In this document: piece by piece, positions 18,285-26,241 of the stretch | Layout of the letters: each line of letters opens with the position of its first letter | Numbering within the stretch: the first letter of the stretch is position 1 | Assembly (NCBI GenBank): GCA_018263575.1 | Contig: JAANWX010000044.1 | Location: 1-32,207 of the forward strand | Source: Chloroflexota bacterium | Lineage (GTDB): Bacteria; Chloroflexota; Anaerolineae; Anaerolineales; UBA11858 | Reading direction: 5' to 3' | Length of the DNA: 32,207 bases | The notes under the pieces: model-generated | Told to the model about the DNA's origin: nothing | The model's database searches: none | The model's input: the letters and a program-made list of their open reading frames with translations, nothing else | Program-made: the position numbers and the translations under genes

Positions 18285-18823
18285 TTTACGGTAAACGTGT
18301 TCGCTTGCGAGCCATAGAAAAAGAGGATCTTCCCCAGTTTGTGGCCTGGTTGAATGACCCGGAAGTGCGGCGAGGGTTGTCAAACGTTATCCCTTTTTCG
18401 CTGACTTCCGAAGAGAAATGGTTCGAGGATCTCCAAGAAAAACCTCCCCCTGAACAGTCTTTGGCCATCGAGATTCAACCTGAAGAAAATGGAGAGTGGG
18501 TCTTTGTGGGGGGGGGTGGTTTTTTTGATTTCGACTGGCGGGTGAGGCAAGCTGAAGTTGGCATTCACATTGGCGAAAAAAAGTACTGGGACCAGGGTTT
18601 TGGAACGCGCGTCATGCGTTTGCTTTTGAAGCATGGCTTTGATACTTTGAACTTGAACAGGATTTCCTTGCGCGTAAAAGACAATAATCCTCGCGCTATA
18701 CGAGCCTATGAAAAGGTGGGATTCGTAGAGGAAGGCCTTTTGCGGCAAGCGTATTTTTATGGGGGTGAATATGTGGATATGCACCTGATGAGTGTTTTAC
18801 GCTCGGCGTGGGAGGAACTATGA
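18281..18823 (+). CDS. GNAT-family N-acetyltransferase, RimJ/RimL-like
   Basis: This 180-residue acetyltransferase begins [29 protein letters not shown], typical of the RimJ/RimL/SpeG group. The acetyl-CoA loop is seen as IGEKKYWDQGFGTRVMRLLL (about 97-116). The C-terminal signature is LNRISLRVKDNNPRAIRAYEKVGFVEEGLLRQAYF. The substrate could be a protein N-terminus, a polyamine or a small metabolite. GGAGG lies before the start, and ATGA overlaps couple it to meaB and prs. The link to the mutase pathway is positional only. Confidence 0.92.
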   Translation: MIYGKRVRLRAIEKEDLPQFVAWLNDPEVRRGLSNVIPFSLTSEEKWFEDLQEKPPPEQSLAIEIQPEENGEWVFVGGGGFFDFDWRVRQAEVGIHIGEKKYWDQGFGTRVMRLLLKHGFDTLNLNRISLRVKDNNPRAIRAYEKVGFVEEGLLRQAYFYGGEYVDMHLMSVLRSAWEEL

Positions 18824-19815
18824 AAACGTCTATTCGCCATACTTCAGGAATGTACGGAGATATAAAGCTATTTGCGGGTACAGGTTCCCCAGAGGTAGCA
18901 GAGAGGATTTCTCGCTATTTGGAGATACCCTTAAGTGGGAGAGACATTATTGAGTTCTCCAATGAAAATCTATGGGTCAGACTGCACGAGAGCATCCGAG
19001 GGCAGGACGTATATGTCATCCAAACCACGTCCCGCCCCGTCCATCGCAACCTAATGGAATTATTGATCATGCTCCAAACCATGCGCCTGGATTCTGCGGG
19101 CCGGGTGACGGCCGTTGTGCCTTATTTGTGTTATACACGCTCGGACAAAAAAGATAAGCCGCGCGTGCCAATTACGGCCCGCCTGGTAGCAGATATGATA
19201 GAAGTGGCTGGGGCAGACCGCTATATGACTCTGGATATGCATGCCGGTCAAATTCAGGGCTTTTTCTCCATTCCCGGCGATGTGCTTTCCGCCTACCACC
19301 TTCTTACGGGCCATGTATCTGAACTTCTCCCCACCATGAACGACCCCGTTGTGCTTACGGTTGACCTGGGCTTCGCTAAAAAGGGCCGCAACTTCGCCGC
19401 GGAGTTGGGTTTACCCATTGCCTTCGTCGAGAAAAGGCGTTCCACAACCCAAGACTCTGCTGAAGCCTTAACGCTCATAGGTGATGTCAAAGATAGGGAT
19501 GTGATCATTGTCGATGACGAGGTCGATACGGGCGGTTCCATCTGCCAAGCATCTAAAATTGCTAAGGACAATGGCGCTAAAGAAGTTTGTTTGACCTTTG
19601 TTCATCCTGTTTTTTCAGACCCTGCCATCGAACGTATCCTCGAAGCTCCCATTAACCGCATAATAACTACCGCTTCCATTCCCATTCCCGCCCAAAACCT
19701 TTCCAAATTGAGGAATTATTGCCAGGTTGATGTCCTGGATATTGCTCCTCTGCTGGGTGAAGTGATTTGTCGTGCTCACGAAGGGCGCAGCGTGGGAGAG
19801 ATGTTCGACGAGTGA
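18820..19815 (+). CDS. prs: Ribose-phosphate pyrophosphokinase
   Basis: This 331-residue enzyme makes PRPP from ribose 5-phosphate and ATP for nucleotide, His and Trp synthesis. The catalytic loop region is YTRSDKKDKPRVPITARLVADM, followed by DMHAGQIQGFF. The PRPP loop is VDDEVDTGGS (about 231-240). The 'VDLGFAKKGRNFA' segment differs from the usual SPDxGGxxRAxxFA, so it is a somewhat divergent Prs. I use ATG 18820, which overlaps the acetyltransferase stop as ATGA and has GGAGG just upstream. The GTG at 18808 is less likely. Confidence 0.94.
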   Translation: MKTSIRHTSGMYGDIKLFAGTGSPEVAERISRYLEIPLSGRDIIEFSNENLWVRLHESIRGQDVYVIQTTSRPVHRNLMELLIMLQTMRLDSAGRVTAVVPYLCYTRSDKKDKPRVPITARLVADMIEVAGADRYMTLDMHAGQIQGFFSIPGDVLSAYHLLTGHVSELLPTMNDPVVLTVDLGFAKKGRNFAAELGLPIAFVEKRRSTTQDSAEALTLIGDVKDRDVIIVDDEVDTGGSICQASKIAKDNGAKEVCLTFVHPVFSDPAIERILEAPINRIITTASIPIPAQNLSKLRNYCQVDVLDIAPLLGEVICRAHEGRSVGEMFDE

Positions 19816-19821
19816 TTGTTT

Positions 19822-20640
19822 ATGCCAGAACTCCCCGAAGTAGAAAGTTTTCGACGTTTTCTAGCCCAGGGGCGGGATGAGTCCCCGTCCATCTTGGGGA
19901 AGACAATTCAAGGGGGAGATTTGTTGTGGGAGAGGACCTTGGCCGCGCCCTCGCCGGAAGAGTTCCTGGAGCGGGTAAGGGGCCAAAGCGTGGAGGAGCT
20001 TGGCCGGCGCGGTAAGCATCTCCTCATCCATCTCTCTAGGGACACGTTGGTGTTGCATTTCAGGATGAGCGGAGAAGTCATCGTTGAGGCCCAGACCGAA
20101 CCGCTCGGCAAGCATTATCGGCTCCTGCTCAACTTCAGCGATGGCGACCGCCTGGCCTTCAATAATCCCCGCAAATTTGGGCGCGTGTGGCTTACGCCTG
20201 ACCCAGACGCCTTGTTGGCCGACCTAGGCCCCGAACCTTTGGACGAGGATTTCAGCCCACAAGCGTTCTATGCCATTCTCCAGAACCATCACCGGCAAAT
20301 GAAGTATCTCTTGCTAGACCAAAAGACGATTGCCGGTTTAGGCAATATTTACACCGACGAAATCCTTCATTTGAGCAAAATTCACCCCCGAACGAAATCT
20401 GATGCGCTAAGCTTCGAGCAGGCCAAGCTCTTATGGGAAAATATTCGCCACGTATTGCGCACGGGGATAAAGAATCAGGGCACCAGTATCGATTGGATGT
20501 ATAGAGGCGGCAATTATCAAGATTTGCTCAAGGTCTATAAACACACCGGAGAACCCTGTCCAAGGTGCGGTACACCCATAGAACGCATTACGGTTGCTCA
20601 AAGAGGAACCCATTATTGTCCCACTTGCCAGCCCCTCTAA
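19822..20640 (+). CDS. mutM: Formamidopyrimidine-DNA glycosylase
   Basis: This 272-residue bifunctional glycosylase/AP lyase removes 8-oxoguanine and ring-opened purines. After Met removal the N-terminus is PELPEVE, giving the Schiff-base Pro and catalytic Glu. Lys65 lies in RRGKHLLIHL, GLGNIYTDE carries the phosphate-binding Asn, and the C-terminal zinc finger is C246-x2-C249-x16-C266-x2-C269. The start must be ATG 19822: the in-frame TTG at 19816 would add two residues and bury the catalytic Pro. It follows prs by six bases. All key residues are intact. Confidence 0.96.
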   Translation: MPELPEVESFRRFLAQGRDESPSILGKTIQGGDLLWERTLAAPSPEEFLERVRGQSVEELGRRGKHLLIHLSRDTLVLHFRMSGEVIVEAQTEPLGKHYRLLLNFSDGDRLAFNNPRKFGRVWLTPDPDALLADLGPEPLDEDFSPQAFYAILQNHHRQMKYLLLDQKTIAGLGNIYTDEILHLSKIHPRTKSDALSFEQAKLLWENIRHVLRTGIKNQGTSIDWMYRGGNYQDLLKVYKHTGEPCPRCGTPIERITVAQRGTHYCPTCQPL

Positions 20641-20686
20641 GACCTCGGTACTTAACGGTAGTAACACAGAGCCCGCGAAGAAGGCA

Positions 20687-20723
20687 CAGAGCTGCACAGA
20701 GGAAAAAGCTCTGTGCAACTCTG
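20687..20723. repeat. 15-bp inverted repeat after mutM
   Basis: CAGAGCTGCACAGAG (20687-20701) and CTCTGTGCAACTCTG (20709-20723) pair with one mismatch around a seven-base loop. The wider gap (20641-20793) has further CACAGA and TCTGTG words. It could end the upstream transcript, but no U-tract follows. It is more likely a dispersed repeat. Confidence 0.6.
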
Positions 20724-20793
20724 GGTAACTGCTCAGTGAATATCTGTGTCCCGCCCCAAGGCAGGAAGCTCCAAAATTTGATAGAGGTAATTT

Positions 20794-21324
20794 ATGGATA
20801 CAACAACATTATTTCTTATCCTTATTTCAATAGCAATTGGCATCATCATAGGATTATTGATCAGCAGCCTTAAAAAATCACCCCCTGACAAGAAATCTCC
20901 CCCCTTGCCAGCTTCGAAGCGCCCCGCTGCAGGTGGCCCTGACCCGCGTCCCGCCAGTCCCCGGTCCGGCCCACGTCCTGCTGCCTCGCAACCTGCCCCG
21001 CGCCCCGCACCCCGTCCCGAAACAACTTCTCCCCCTTCCGCTCCCGATACCGCCCAAGCCTCTCCGCCCGATCAACAAGAGGAGGAAAACCTAACCGGGT
21101 CGCGAAGCATCGTTGAGCAAGTGGACGAGATCTTACAAGAAAAGCTGGCCAATTCCCCCTTAAACGAAAAAGGGATCTTCCTTCAAGAAGATCCGCAAAA
21201 AGGGATGATCATCTGGGTTGGGCTTAAATCCTACGAGGATATTGGCGAAATCCCTGACTCCTCTATACGGGAGATCATAAGAAGCGCTGTGCGAGCGTGG
21301 GAATCCAAAACAAGTGTAGAATAG
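20794..21324 (+). CDS. Membrane-anchored protein with proline-rich linker, unknown function
   Basis: This 176-residue protein has one N-terminal membrane segment (LFLILISIAIGIIIGLLIS, about 6-24), then a Pro/Ala/Ser-rich linker to about residue 95, then a compact C-terminal domain (about 103-172) starting SIVEQVDEILQEKL. That domain includes GIFLQEDPQKGMIIWVGLKSYEDIGEIPD. I do not recognise the domain. The linker suggests the domain is held away from the membrane. Orientation is uncertain; the Lys-rich stretch after the helix favours a cytoplasmic C-terminus. GAGGT lies before the start. Confidence 0.82.
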   Translation: MDTTTLFLILISIAIGIIIGLLISSLKKSPPDKKSPPLPASKRPAAGGPDPRPASPRSGPRPAASQPAPRPAPRPETTSPPSAPDTAQASPPDQQEEENLTGSRSIVEQVDEILQEKLANSPLNEKGIFLQEDPQKGMIIWVGLKSYEDIGEIPDSSIREIIRSAVRAWESKTSVE

Positions 21325-21325
21325 C

Positions 21326-21405
21326 AAAGGTGACAGCCACTGGCAATCTTCGATTGCGGCAACTTGATTGCGGCAATCATTGATTGCTTAAAAGTGACTG
21401 CCAAC
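21326..21405. repeat. Alternating GATTGC/GCAATC array between convergent genes
   Basis: The convergent gap holds five hexamers: GCAATC (21343), GATTGC (21352), GATTGC (21366), GCAATC (21373) and GATTGC (21382). They can form several alternative hairpins. The outer arms GGTGACAGCCACT and AAGTGACTGCC are imperfectly inverted. It may act as a bidirectional terminator or be a decayed repeat element. Confidence 0.6.
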
Positions 21406-21426
21406 TCCTCACCACATTTAAACAAC

Positions 21427-22479
21427 CTACTGAAGCATTTTTTCGGTAAAATCAGTTGAGAGTTGGCGAACCAGGCGGCTTTTTTCCCGCGCGGGCAAGA
21501 AAGAAGCCCTTGCCGCCGCTAAAACTCGTTCCCGGAGAACGCCCAAAGACAGCCCCAGCTTTTCCGTAACCATCCGATATTCATCAGAAAGGGTGATCTT
21601 GGAGATGCTGGGGTCATCTGTGTTAATGGTCACGTTGAGGCCTTCTAACATCATCTCAGACAAAGGGTGTTCCTCTAAAATTGACACAGCACCAGAATGA
21701 TGGTTACTGGTGACGCATACCTCGAAGGTCGTTCCCCGCTCGCGTGCCAGGCTGACCACGTTGGGGGATTCCAAAACGTGAATGCCGTGCCCAATTCGCT
21801 CCGCGTTGAGGACCTGGATAGCTTCGCGAACATTTTCCGCCCCTCCCCATTCTCCGGCGTGGATGCTTACCCGCAACCCCTCTTCCTGGGCCTCACGAAA
21901 AACTGCCGCAAAAGGCTCAGCGGAAAATTCAGCCTCATTCCCGGCCAAACACACGCCTACAATTCCCTGCTCCTGTCGAAGGGCCGCTAACTCAATGACT
22001 TTAGCGGCCTCTTCTCCGCTCTCATGTCGGTTCACACTGACAATAAGCCGGACGATAATCCCAAATTCTTCTTGTGCTTCTTGAGCGTTCTCAAGTACCC
22101 AATCAATCACCTTGTCAGGGCAAAAGTCTTCCGCTCTGCTCAAGGCAATGGGTGTAAAGCGCAGTTCCATGTAACGAATATTATCTGTTGCCGCGTCTTC
22201 CACCGCTTCCCGGGTGATGCGTTTTATAATGTCGGGGGAGCGATAGAAAAGTCTTAAAGTGCCAAATTTGGAAAGAAAATTTTCAAAGGTATAAGGTTCG
22301 TTATGGTTCACCTGCACCAAAGGGCGCAGATAACCGGTGTCTTTGACATCCAAATCATGGGAGCGGACAACTTCCATCATCGTCCGAACCCGCAGCGAGC
22401 CTTCTAGATGGCGGTGTAGTTCTACTTTGGGTAAATTCTTATAGAATTGTGGGGAGTGTGCGTAGGGGTTTTTGGGCAT
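21427..22479 (-). CDS. add: Adenosine deaminase family protein
   Basis: This protein of about 350 residues is a metal-dependent TIM-barrel deaminase. Metal and catalytic motifs are VELHRHLEGSLR (HxH), HAGEWGG, RIGHGIHVL and NTDDPSI. It converts adenosine (or possibly adenine or a modified nucleoside) to the inosine-level product in purine salvage. I use ATG 22479. A TTG at 22509 is also in frame and would add ten residues. A TATAAT box at 22524-22529 precedes both. The substrate is assigned from family resemblance only. Confidence 0.88.
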   Translation of the reverse strand: MPKNPYAHSPQFYKNLPKVELHRHLEGSLRVRTMMEVVRSHDLDVKDTGYLRPLVQVNHNEPYTFENFLSKFGTLRLFYRSPDIIKRITREAVEDAATDNIRYMELRFTPIALSRAEDFCPDKVIDWVLENAQEAQEEFGIIVRLIVSVNRHESGEEAAKVIELAALRQEQGIVGVCLAGNEAEFSAEPFAAVFREAQEEGLRVSIHAGEWGGAENVREAIQVLNAERIGHGIHVLESPNVVSLARERGTTFEVCVTSNHHSGAVSILEEHPLSEMMLEGLNVTINTDDPSISKITLSDEYRMVTEKLGLSLGVLRERVLAAARASFLPAREKSRLVRQLSTDFTEKMLQ

Positions 22480-22523
22480 TTGTAGGTAGGTAAATAATGT
22501 CGGTGTCAAGGTAAGATGTGAAA

Positions 22524-22529
22524 ATTATA
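22524..22529 (-). promoter_or_regulatory. -10 element upstream of adenosine deaminase
   Basis: TATAAT on the minus strand lies 14 bases before the TTG at 22509 and 44 before the ATG at 22479. No good -35 box is present, so the call rests on the -10 match. Confidence 0.4.
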
Positions 22530-22649
22530 CCACTTATTTTTAGATTTTCCTGGTCGAACCAATCACAACTCCCCCCAAAATATTTATTTTCTGATATTAT
22601 TAAAGGACTTCCCTCCACAAAATTGTCGTTGAATCAGGTTGGATCGTTT

Positions 22650-23924
22650 ATGTTAAATGAAATCGACACAAGCTTTTCTGATAATACTCCCTCCTATGCA
22701 TTAGACAAACTGACCCGTTTGATCGAGCTTAGTCTCATTCTAAACTCAACCCTTGAACCAGATCACATTTTACAAACTATTCTTGATACGGCGGCTGAGT
22801 TGTTAGCGTGTTGCGATGTTTCTATTCTTCTTTATGATGAAAAAAGAGAAGAACTTCGTTTTATGGCTTCAACGGGATCAAACAAGGAGGAATTGGAAAA
22901 AATCCCCGTCCCTCTTGAAAACAGCTTAGCCGGAACAATTTTTACGGAAAATCGGCACCTGTTGATTAATCGTGTGGAGGATGACCCCCGTCATTATGAC
23001 CGTGTAGGTGAAGAATTGGATTATCAAGTAGATTCTTTGCTGGGTGTTCCAATGCGTATAAAGGATCGTGTGACAGGGGTCCTCGAAGCCTTAAATAAGA
23101 AGGAGGGAGAATTTACGCCCTTCGACATCAAGTTATTATTCGTGATAGCTTCCCAAGCGGCAACTGCTATCAATAATGCCAAACTCATCCAGGCCTTAAA
23201 AAAGGCTAATGTGGAACTTAGCGAAGCGGATGACATGAAACGGGCTTTTATGGCTGTTGCTTCTCATGAGTTACGCACACCCTTGGGCATTATTTTGGGA
23301 TATGCCTCTTTCCTCGAGGACGATGCTTCCGGTGAGTCAAAACAGTACGCGGAATATGTATTAAAAGCAGCCTTGCGCTTACGGGGGATACTGGACGATA
23401 TGAAGAATATGAATTTGTTGTACACTGGTAAAGCCGATCTAAGTATCAGCCCCACCAGCGTGCAAGAGGTCATTGCTATTGCCAAAAGTGAGAGTGTCTC
23501 TACTGCTGAAGCAAAGAATCATAAGTTAACTTTCGATTTACCCCCTACCCAAATAGCTCTTCAGGCCGATGTGCAAAAGTTGAGCATGGTTTTTATCAAT
23601 CTTCTTAGCAATGCAATCAAATTTACGCCTTCTGAAGGGGAAATTCATCTCAAGGTTTCGAAGAAGAGGAAGAAAGTCATTATTTCAGTTCGGGATAATG
23701 GTTGCGGGATTCCTCCTGAAAAATTAGGAAAAATCTTCGGTGGATTTTACCAAGTAGAAGATCATATGACCCGTAAAAGTGGAGGATTAGGGGTAGGATT
23801 GTCGATTGCTAACAGGATTGTAGAGCTGCATGGGGGAAAGATATGGGCTGAGAGCGAGGGGGTAGACCAAGGTGCTACTTTTTATGTCCGCCTCCCCCTA
23901 CAAGTACCTGCTCATTCTGACTAG
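22650..23924 (+). CDS. GAF-domain sensor histidine kinase
   Basis: This 425-residue kinase has an N-terminal GAF domain (about 35-180), a short coiled coil, a HisKA dimerisation domain with phospho-acceptor His206 in SHELRTPLG, and a HATPase domain. The ATPase domain has an N box (FINLLSNAIKFTP), a G1 box (DNGCGIPPEKL) and a G2 box (GGLGVGLSIANRI). No membrane segment is seen, so it senses something in the cytoplasm. The frame extends upstream to 22518 but those 44 residues are not family-like. ATG 22650 is preferred, with a weak AGGTTGGA upstream. No response regulator is adjacent, so it is an orphan here. Its end overlaps the convergent nucleotidyltransferase by four bases. Confidence 0.93.
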   Translation: MLNEIDTSFSDNTPSYALDKLTRLIELSLILNSTLEPDHILQTILDTAAELLACCDVSILLYDEKREELRFMASTGSNKEELEKIPVPLENSLAGTIFTENRHLLINRVEDDPRHYDRVGEELDYQVDSLLGVPMRIKDRVTGVLEALNKKEGEFTPFDIKLLFVIASQAATAINNAKLIQALKKANVELSEADDMKRAFMAVASHELRTPLGIILGYASFLEDDASGESKQYAEYVLKAALRLRGILDDMKNMNLLYTGKADLSISPTSVQEVIAIAKSESVSTAEAKNHKLTFDLPPTQIALQADVQKLSMVFINLLSNAIKFTPSEGEIHLKVSKKRKKVIISVRDNGCGIPPEKLGKIFGGFYQVEDHMTRKSGGLGVGLSIANRIVELHGGKIWAESEGVDQGATFYVRLPLQVPAHSD

Positions 23925-24925
23925 CCAGCTCCTTGCGCCATGCTCCAGGTATTGAGCACGTCCTCAATTTCATCAAGATAAGCGTCTATAGCGCTCAAAC
24001 GAGCAGGGAATTTGTCTCCGTATAACCCCAACTCATGGCAGGCTTGTTCCCAACTGTGGCTTATGGTGTGATTTTCTGGCAAGACCGATATGGCTTGCGT
24101 CCAGGTCTTTAAAAGCGGCCATAACACGCTAGAGGGGTGCCCACCCTCCAGTAGCGCTACCAGGCCTTTGTGATAATAATCCCTTCGATGAGGATGTAAG
24201 TTAATTGGACACGCCTCTTGAGGGAGAGCTTCTAGGCTTTCGGCCCAAAGCGAGAGCCATTTTCTGAATGTTTCAGTACTTAGAGAAATCCCACCCAGAA
24301 GTGCCAAGAAGCCCTGATAGAGTTTGGGTTTCTCTACCGCTTCGGCGCGTTTGGGAAAATCTAGCCCTAAACGTCTGGTGGGCAGGGCCGGCCCATTGAG
24401 GAGGGCGACTGCGTTCACGGCTTTTTCTACTGCGGAGAGGTATCCCCTAAGTTCTCGTTGGCCTGCAGAAGGGGAATTAAGTTGGTGCTCGAACCAAAAT
24501 TGGCGGGCGTCTTCTAATTCGGATTTGGCCCGCTGCAGGACATGGTCCGGCGTGTAAAATTGTCCCCGCACGCCAGCTTGGACGTAATCTAGAAAATGTT
24601 GTGGATCGTGGAGAATCTTTGCATCATAAAGGCTTGGCCCCAACCAAGGGTGAACGCGTAATTGACGCGGCTCCTTGTACAATAATTGATCATGATTTTC
24701 AATATCATAGTGGATATCGTGAGTTAGGCGTTTGATTTCTCGATTTATTTCAGGAGGGGTTGAATGGATAAAGACAATGTCTATATCTCCCGCGCCACCC
24801 AAGAGAGGGGAGCCATATACTAATGAACCCCGCAAATAAGCCGCTATGATACTGCGTTCAGTGTCAACTCTTTTTTCAACGAAGTTTTGCGTAAAATCAA
24901 GCAAATTTTCTGGGGTGACGCGCAT
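23921..24925 (-). CDS. Nucleotidyltransferase-domain protein
   Basis: This 334-residue protein has a polymerase-beta-type nucleotidyltransferase core. GS (33-34) in LRGSLVYGS and the D47-x-D49 pair in GDIDIVFI fit the minimal MNT-like catalytic motif. The rest is helical and includes RELRGYLSAVEKAVNAVALLNG, a HEPN-like or substrate-binding helical region. The transferred nucleotide and its target are unknown. It follows the deoxynucleoside kinase by 23 bases, with GAGG seven bases before its start, so the two are probably one operon. Antibiotic modification or tRNA/protein nucleotidylation are possible but unsupported. Confidence 0.8.
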   Translation of the reverse strand: MRVTPENLLDFTQNFVEKRVDTERSIIAAYLRGSLVYGSPLLGGAGDIDIVFIHSTPPEINREIKRLTHDIHYDIENHDQLLYKEPRQLRVHPWLGPSLYDAKILHDPQHFLDYVQAGVRGQFYTPDHVLQRAKSELEDARQFWFEHQLNSPSAGQRELRGYLSAVEKAVNAVALLNGPALPTRRLGLDFPKRAEAVEKPKLYQGFLALLGGISLSTETFRKWLSLWAESLEALPQEACPINLHPHRRDYYHKGLVALLEGGHPSSVLWPLLKTWTQAISVLPENHTISHSWEQACHELGLYGDKFPARLSAIDAYLDEIEDVLNTWSMAQGAG

Positions 24926-24948
24926 AAAAAACCTCTTTTGGCTAGGTT

Positions 24949-25584
24949 CTATTCATCAAACGGTAGCGTAACCTGGAAGGGGGGTAATTTCAGGTACTGA
25001 CGGATACGAGTTTCGACCCAGTTAAGGTCTTCTGTTGAGGCAACGTAATTTAGCTGATTGGTGTCAATGGCAAGCACAGCTTTTTCTGTCTCTCGGGATG
25101 TGAAATAAGCATCATAGGCTTTATTTAGATTATCTATATAGTCTCTATCCATATCTCGCTCGTAGGGCCGGTCTCGGTGAGCAATCCGCTGCATAAGAAC
25201 GTCCGTATCTGCCTGTAAATACACAATCAGGTCAGGGACAGTGAGCTTTTCAGCAAGGGCATTATGAACGCTTTGGTAGGTTGCCAATTCATCACCATCT
25301 AGGTTTAAACCAGCAAAAAGGGCATCTTTTTCGAAAGTATAGTCAGCAATTAAGTGCTCTTTCTCTTTGAGAAGTTGAGAGACCTTCCTTTGTTGGTGAT
25401 AACGGCTCAACAAAAAGAAAATTTGGGTCTGGAAAGCGTATGTCTTTCGATCCTGGTAAAAATCAGCCAAAAACGGATTTTCCTCGAAAATTTCTAGTAG
25501 CAGCTCAGCCCCGAAAACAGGCCCTAACAAACTGGATAAAGTGGTTTTACCGACGCCAATTGCGCCTTCGATTGCAATGTACAT
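24949..25584 (-). CDS. Deoxynucleoside kinase (dAdo/dGuo kinase family)
   Basis: This 211-residue P-loop kinase phosphorylates deoxynucleosides for salvage. Walker A is GAIGVGKTT (7-15). The family ERS-like region appears as ADYTFEKDALFAGLNL, and the lid is RIAHRDRPYERDMDRDYIDNLNKAYDAYF. The length is normal. It leads the two-gene operon with the nucleotidyltransferase. The start is ATG 25584; no strong ribosome binding site is close. The direct repeat at 25652-25676 lies upstream and could control this gene or the divergent ssb. Confidence 0.92.
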   Translation of the reverse strand: MYIAIEGAIGVGKTTLSSLLGPVFGAELLLEIFEENPFLADFYQDRKTYAFQTQIFFLLSRYHQQRKVSQLLKEKEHLIADYTFEKDALFAGLNLDGDELATYQSVHNALAEKLTVPDLIVYLQADTDVLMQRIAHRDRPYERDMDRDYIDNLNKAYDAYFTSRETEKAVLAIDTNQLNYVASTEDLNWVETRIRQYLKLPPFQVTLPFDE

Positions 25585-25651
25585 AATTTTTGGGAAAATA
25601 TCCTTTTAACAATTCGGCCTTGTCTCTACTCCTTGAACGTTAACAACCTGG

Positions 25652-25676
25652 ATGATACCAGGCTTTAAATGATACC
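25652..25676. promoter_or_regulatory. Direct-repeat candidate operator in the dNK-ssb divergent region
   Basis: ATGATACC occurs at 25652-25659 and 25669-25676, a 17-base period. The first copy lies inside a small palindrome, CCTGG-ATGATA-CCAGG (25647-25662). The second ends nine bases before the ssb -35 box. The position fits a regulator site, but no regulator is identified. Confidence 0.4.
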
Positions 25677-25685
25677 GCAATATGC

Positions 25686-25715
25686 TTGACAAATGAAGGC
25701 GAGATTCGGTACACT
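25686..25715 (+). promoter_or_regulatory. ssb promoter
   Basis: TTGACA (25686-25691), an 18-base spacer and TACACT (25710-25715) predict a start near 25722 and a leader of about 155 bases. A second, weaker candidate (TTGATA-N17-TTAATT, 25819-25847) lies closer to the gene. The rest of the 293-base gap holds no gene that I can see. Confidence 0.7.
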
Positions 25716-25726
25716 AGATATATAAA

Positions 25727-26237
25727 CTCTCAGCTTCATTACTTTCTTCGAAAATCTATCAAAAGGCACATCATAACAATCCTGATCAAGACTCATTTGA
25801 ATGGTGTTAAATTTGCCCTTGATATTTTGTTTGTGATGTTGTTAATTTAGTCAGCATAATACCGAAAGGAGGAATATATGCCAGGATTAAATCGAATCCA
25901 ATTGATTGGCCATTTGGGAGTAGATCCAGAGCTAAAGCATACCCCCAGTGGTAAAAAAGTTTGTACTTTTAGTGTAGCTGTCAATCGTCAATGGAAAAAC
26001 AAAGAGGGGGATAAAAAAGAAGCCACGGATTGGTTCAATATCGAAGCCTGGGGGAGGTTAGGAGAGATCTGCGAGGAGTATCTGAAAAAAGGGAGTCTGA
26101 TATTTTTAGAGGGTCGCCTGCAAACAGACCGCTATGAGCAAGACGACGAAACACGCTATTTCACCAAGGTTGTTGCTTCTCAGATGCAGATGCTCGATAA
26201 AAAGAAATAGCCTGATAGACATTAATGAAGCTGAGAG
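25727..26237. repeat. Perfect 15-bp inverted repeat flanking ssb
   Basis: CTCTCAGCTTCATTA (25727-25741) is the exact reverse complement of TAATGAAGCTGAGAG (26223-26237). The left arm begins about five bases after the predicted transcription start. The right arm lies between the ssb stop and its terminator. In the mRNA these would form a stem joining the two ends of the message. Confidence 0.75.
25878..26210 (+). CDS. ssb: Single-stranded DNA-binding protein, tailless
   Basis: This 110-residue protein is a single OB fold: LNRIQLIGHLGVDPELKHTPSGKKVCTFSVAVN, then DWFNIEAWGRLGEICEEYLKKGSLIFLEGRL. It binds ssDNA during replication and repair. It stops at QMQMLDKKK right after the OB fold and lacks both the flexible linker and the acidic DDDIPF-like tip that recruits repair partners. 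The frame ends at a normal TAG, so no frameshift is evident. AAAGGAGG lies six bases before the start. It may be a secondary SSB. rplI follows, but rpsF and rpsR do not flank it as in many bacteria. Confidence 0.95.
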   Translation: MPGLNRIQLIGHLGVDPELKHTPSGKKVCTFSVAVNRQWKNKEGDKKEATDWFNIEAWGRLGEICEEYLKKGSLIFLEGRLQTDRYEQDDETRYFTKVVASQMQMLDKKK

Positions 26238-26241
26238 CTCG

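Noticed and set aside
22483-22509. TTGACA at 22504-22509 with TACAAA as a promoter for adenosine deaminase
   Set aside because: The spacer is 19 bases and the -10 would overlap the ATG at 22479. The TATAAT upstream is more convincing.
22518-22649. Upstream extension of the histidine kinase from GTG 22518
   Set aside because: The 44 extra residues are not family-like and the GTG lies within the adenosine deaminase promoter region. ATG 22650 fits better.
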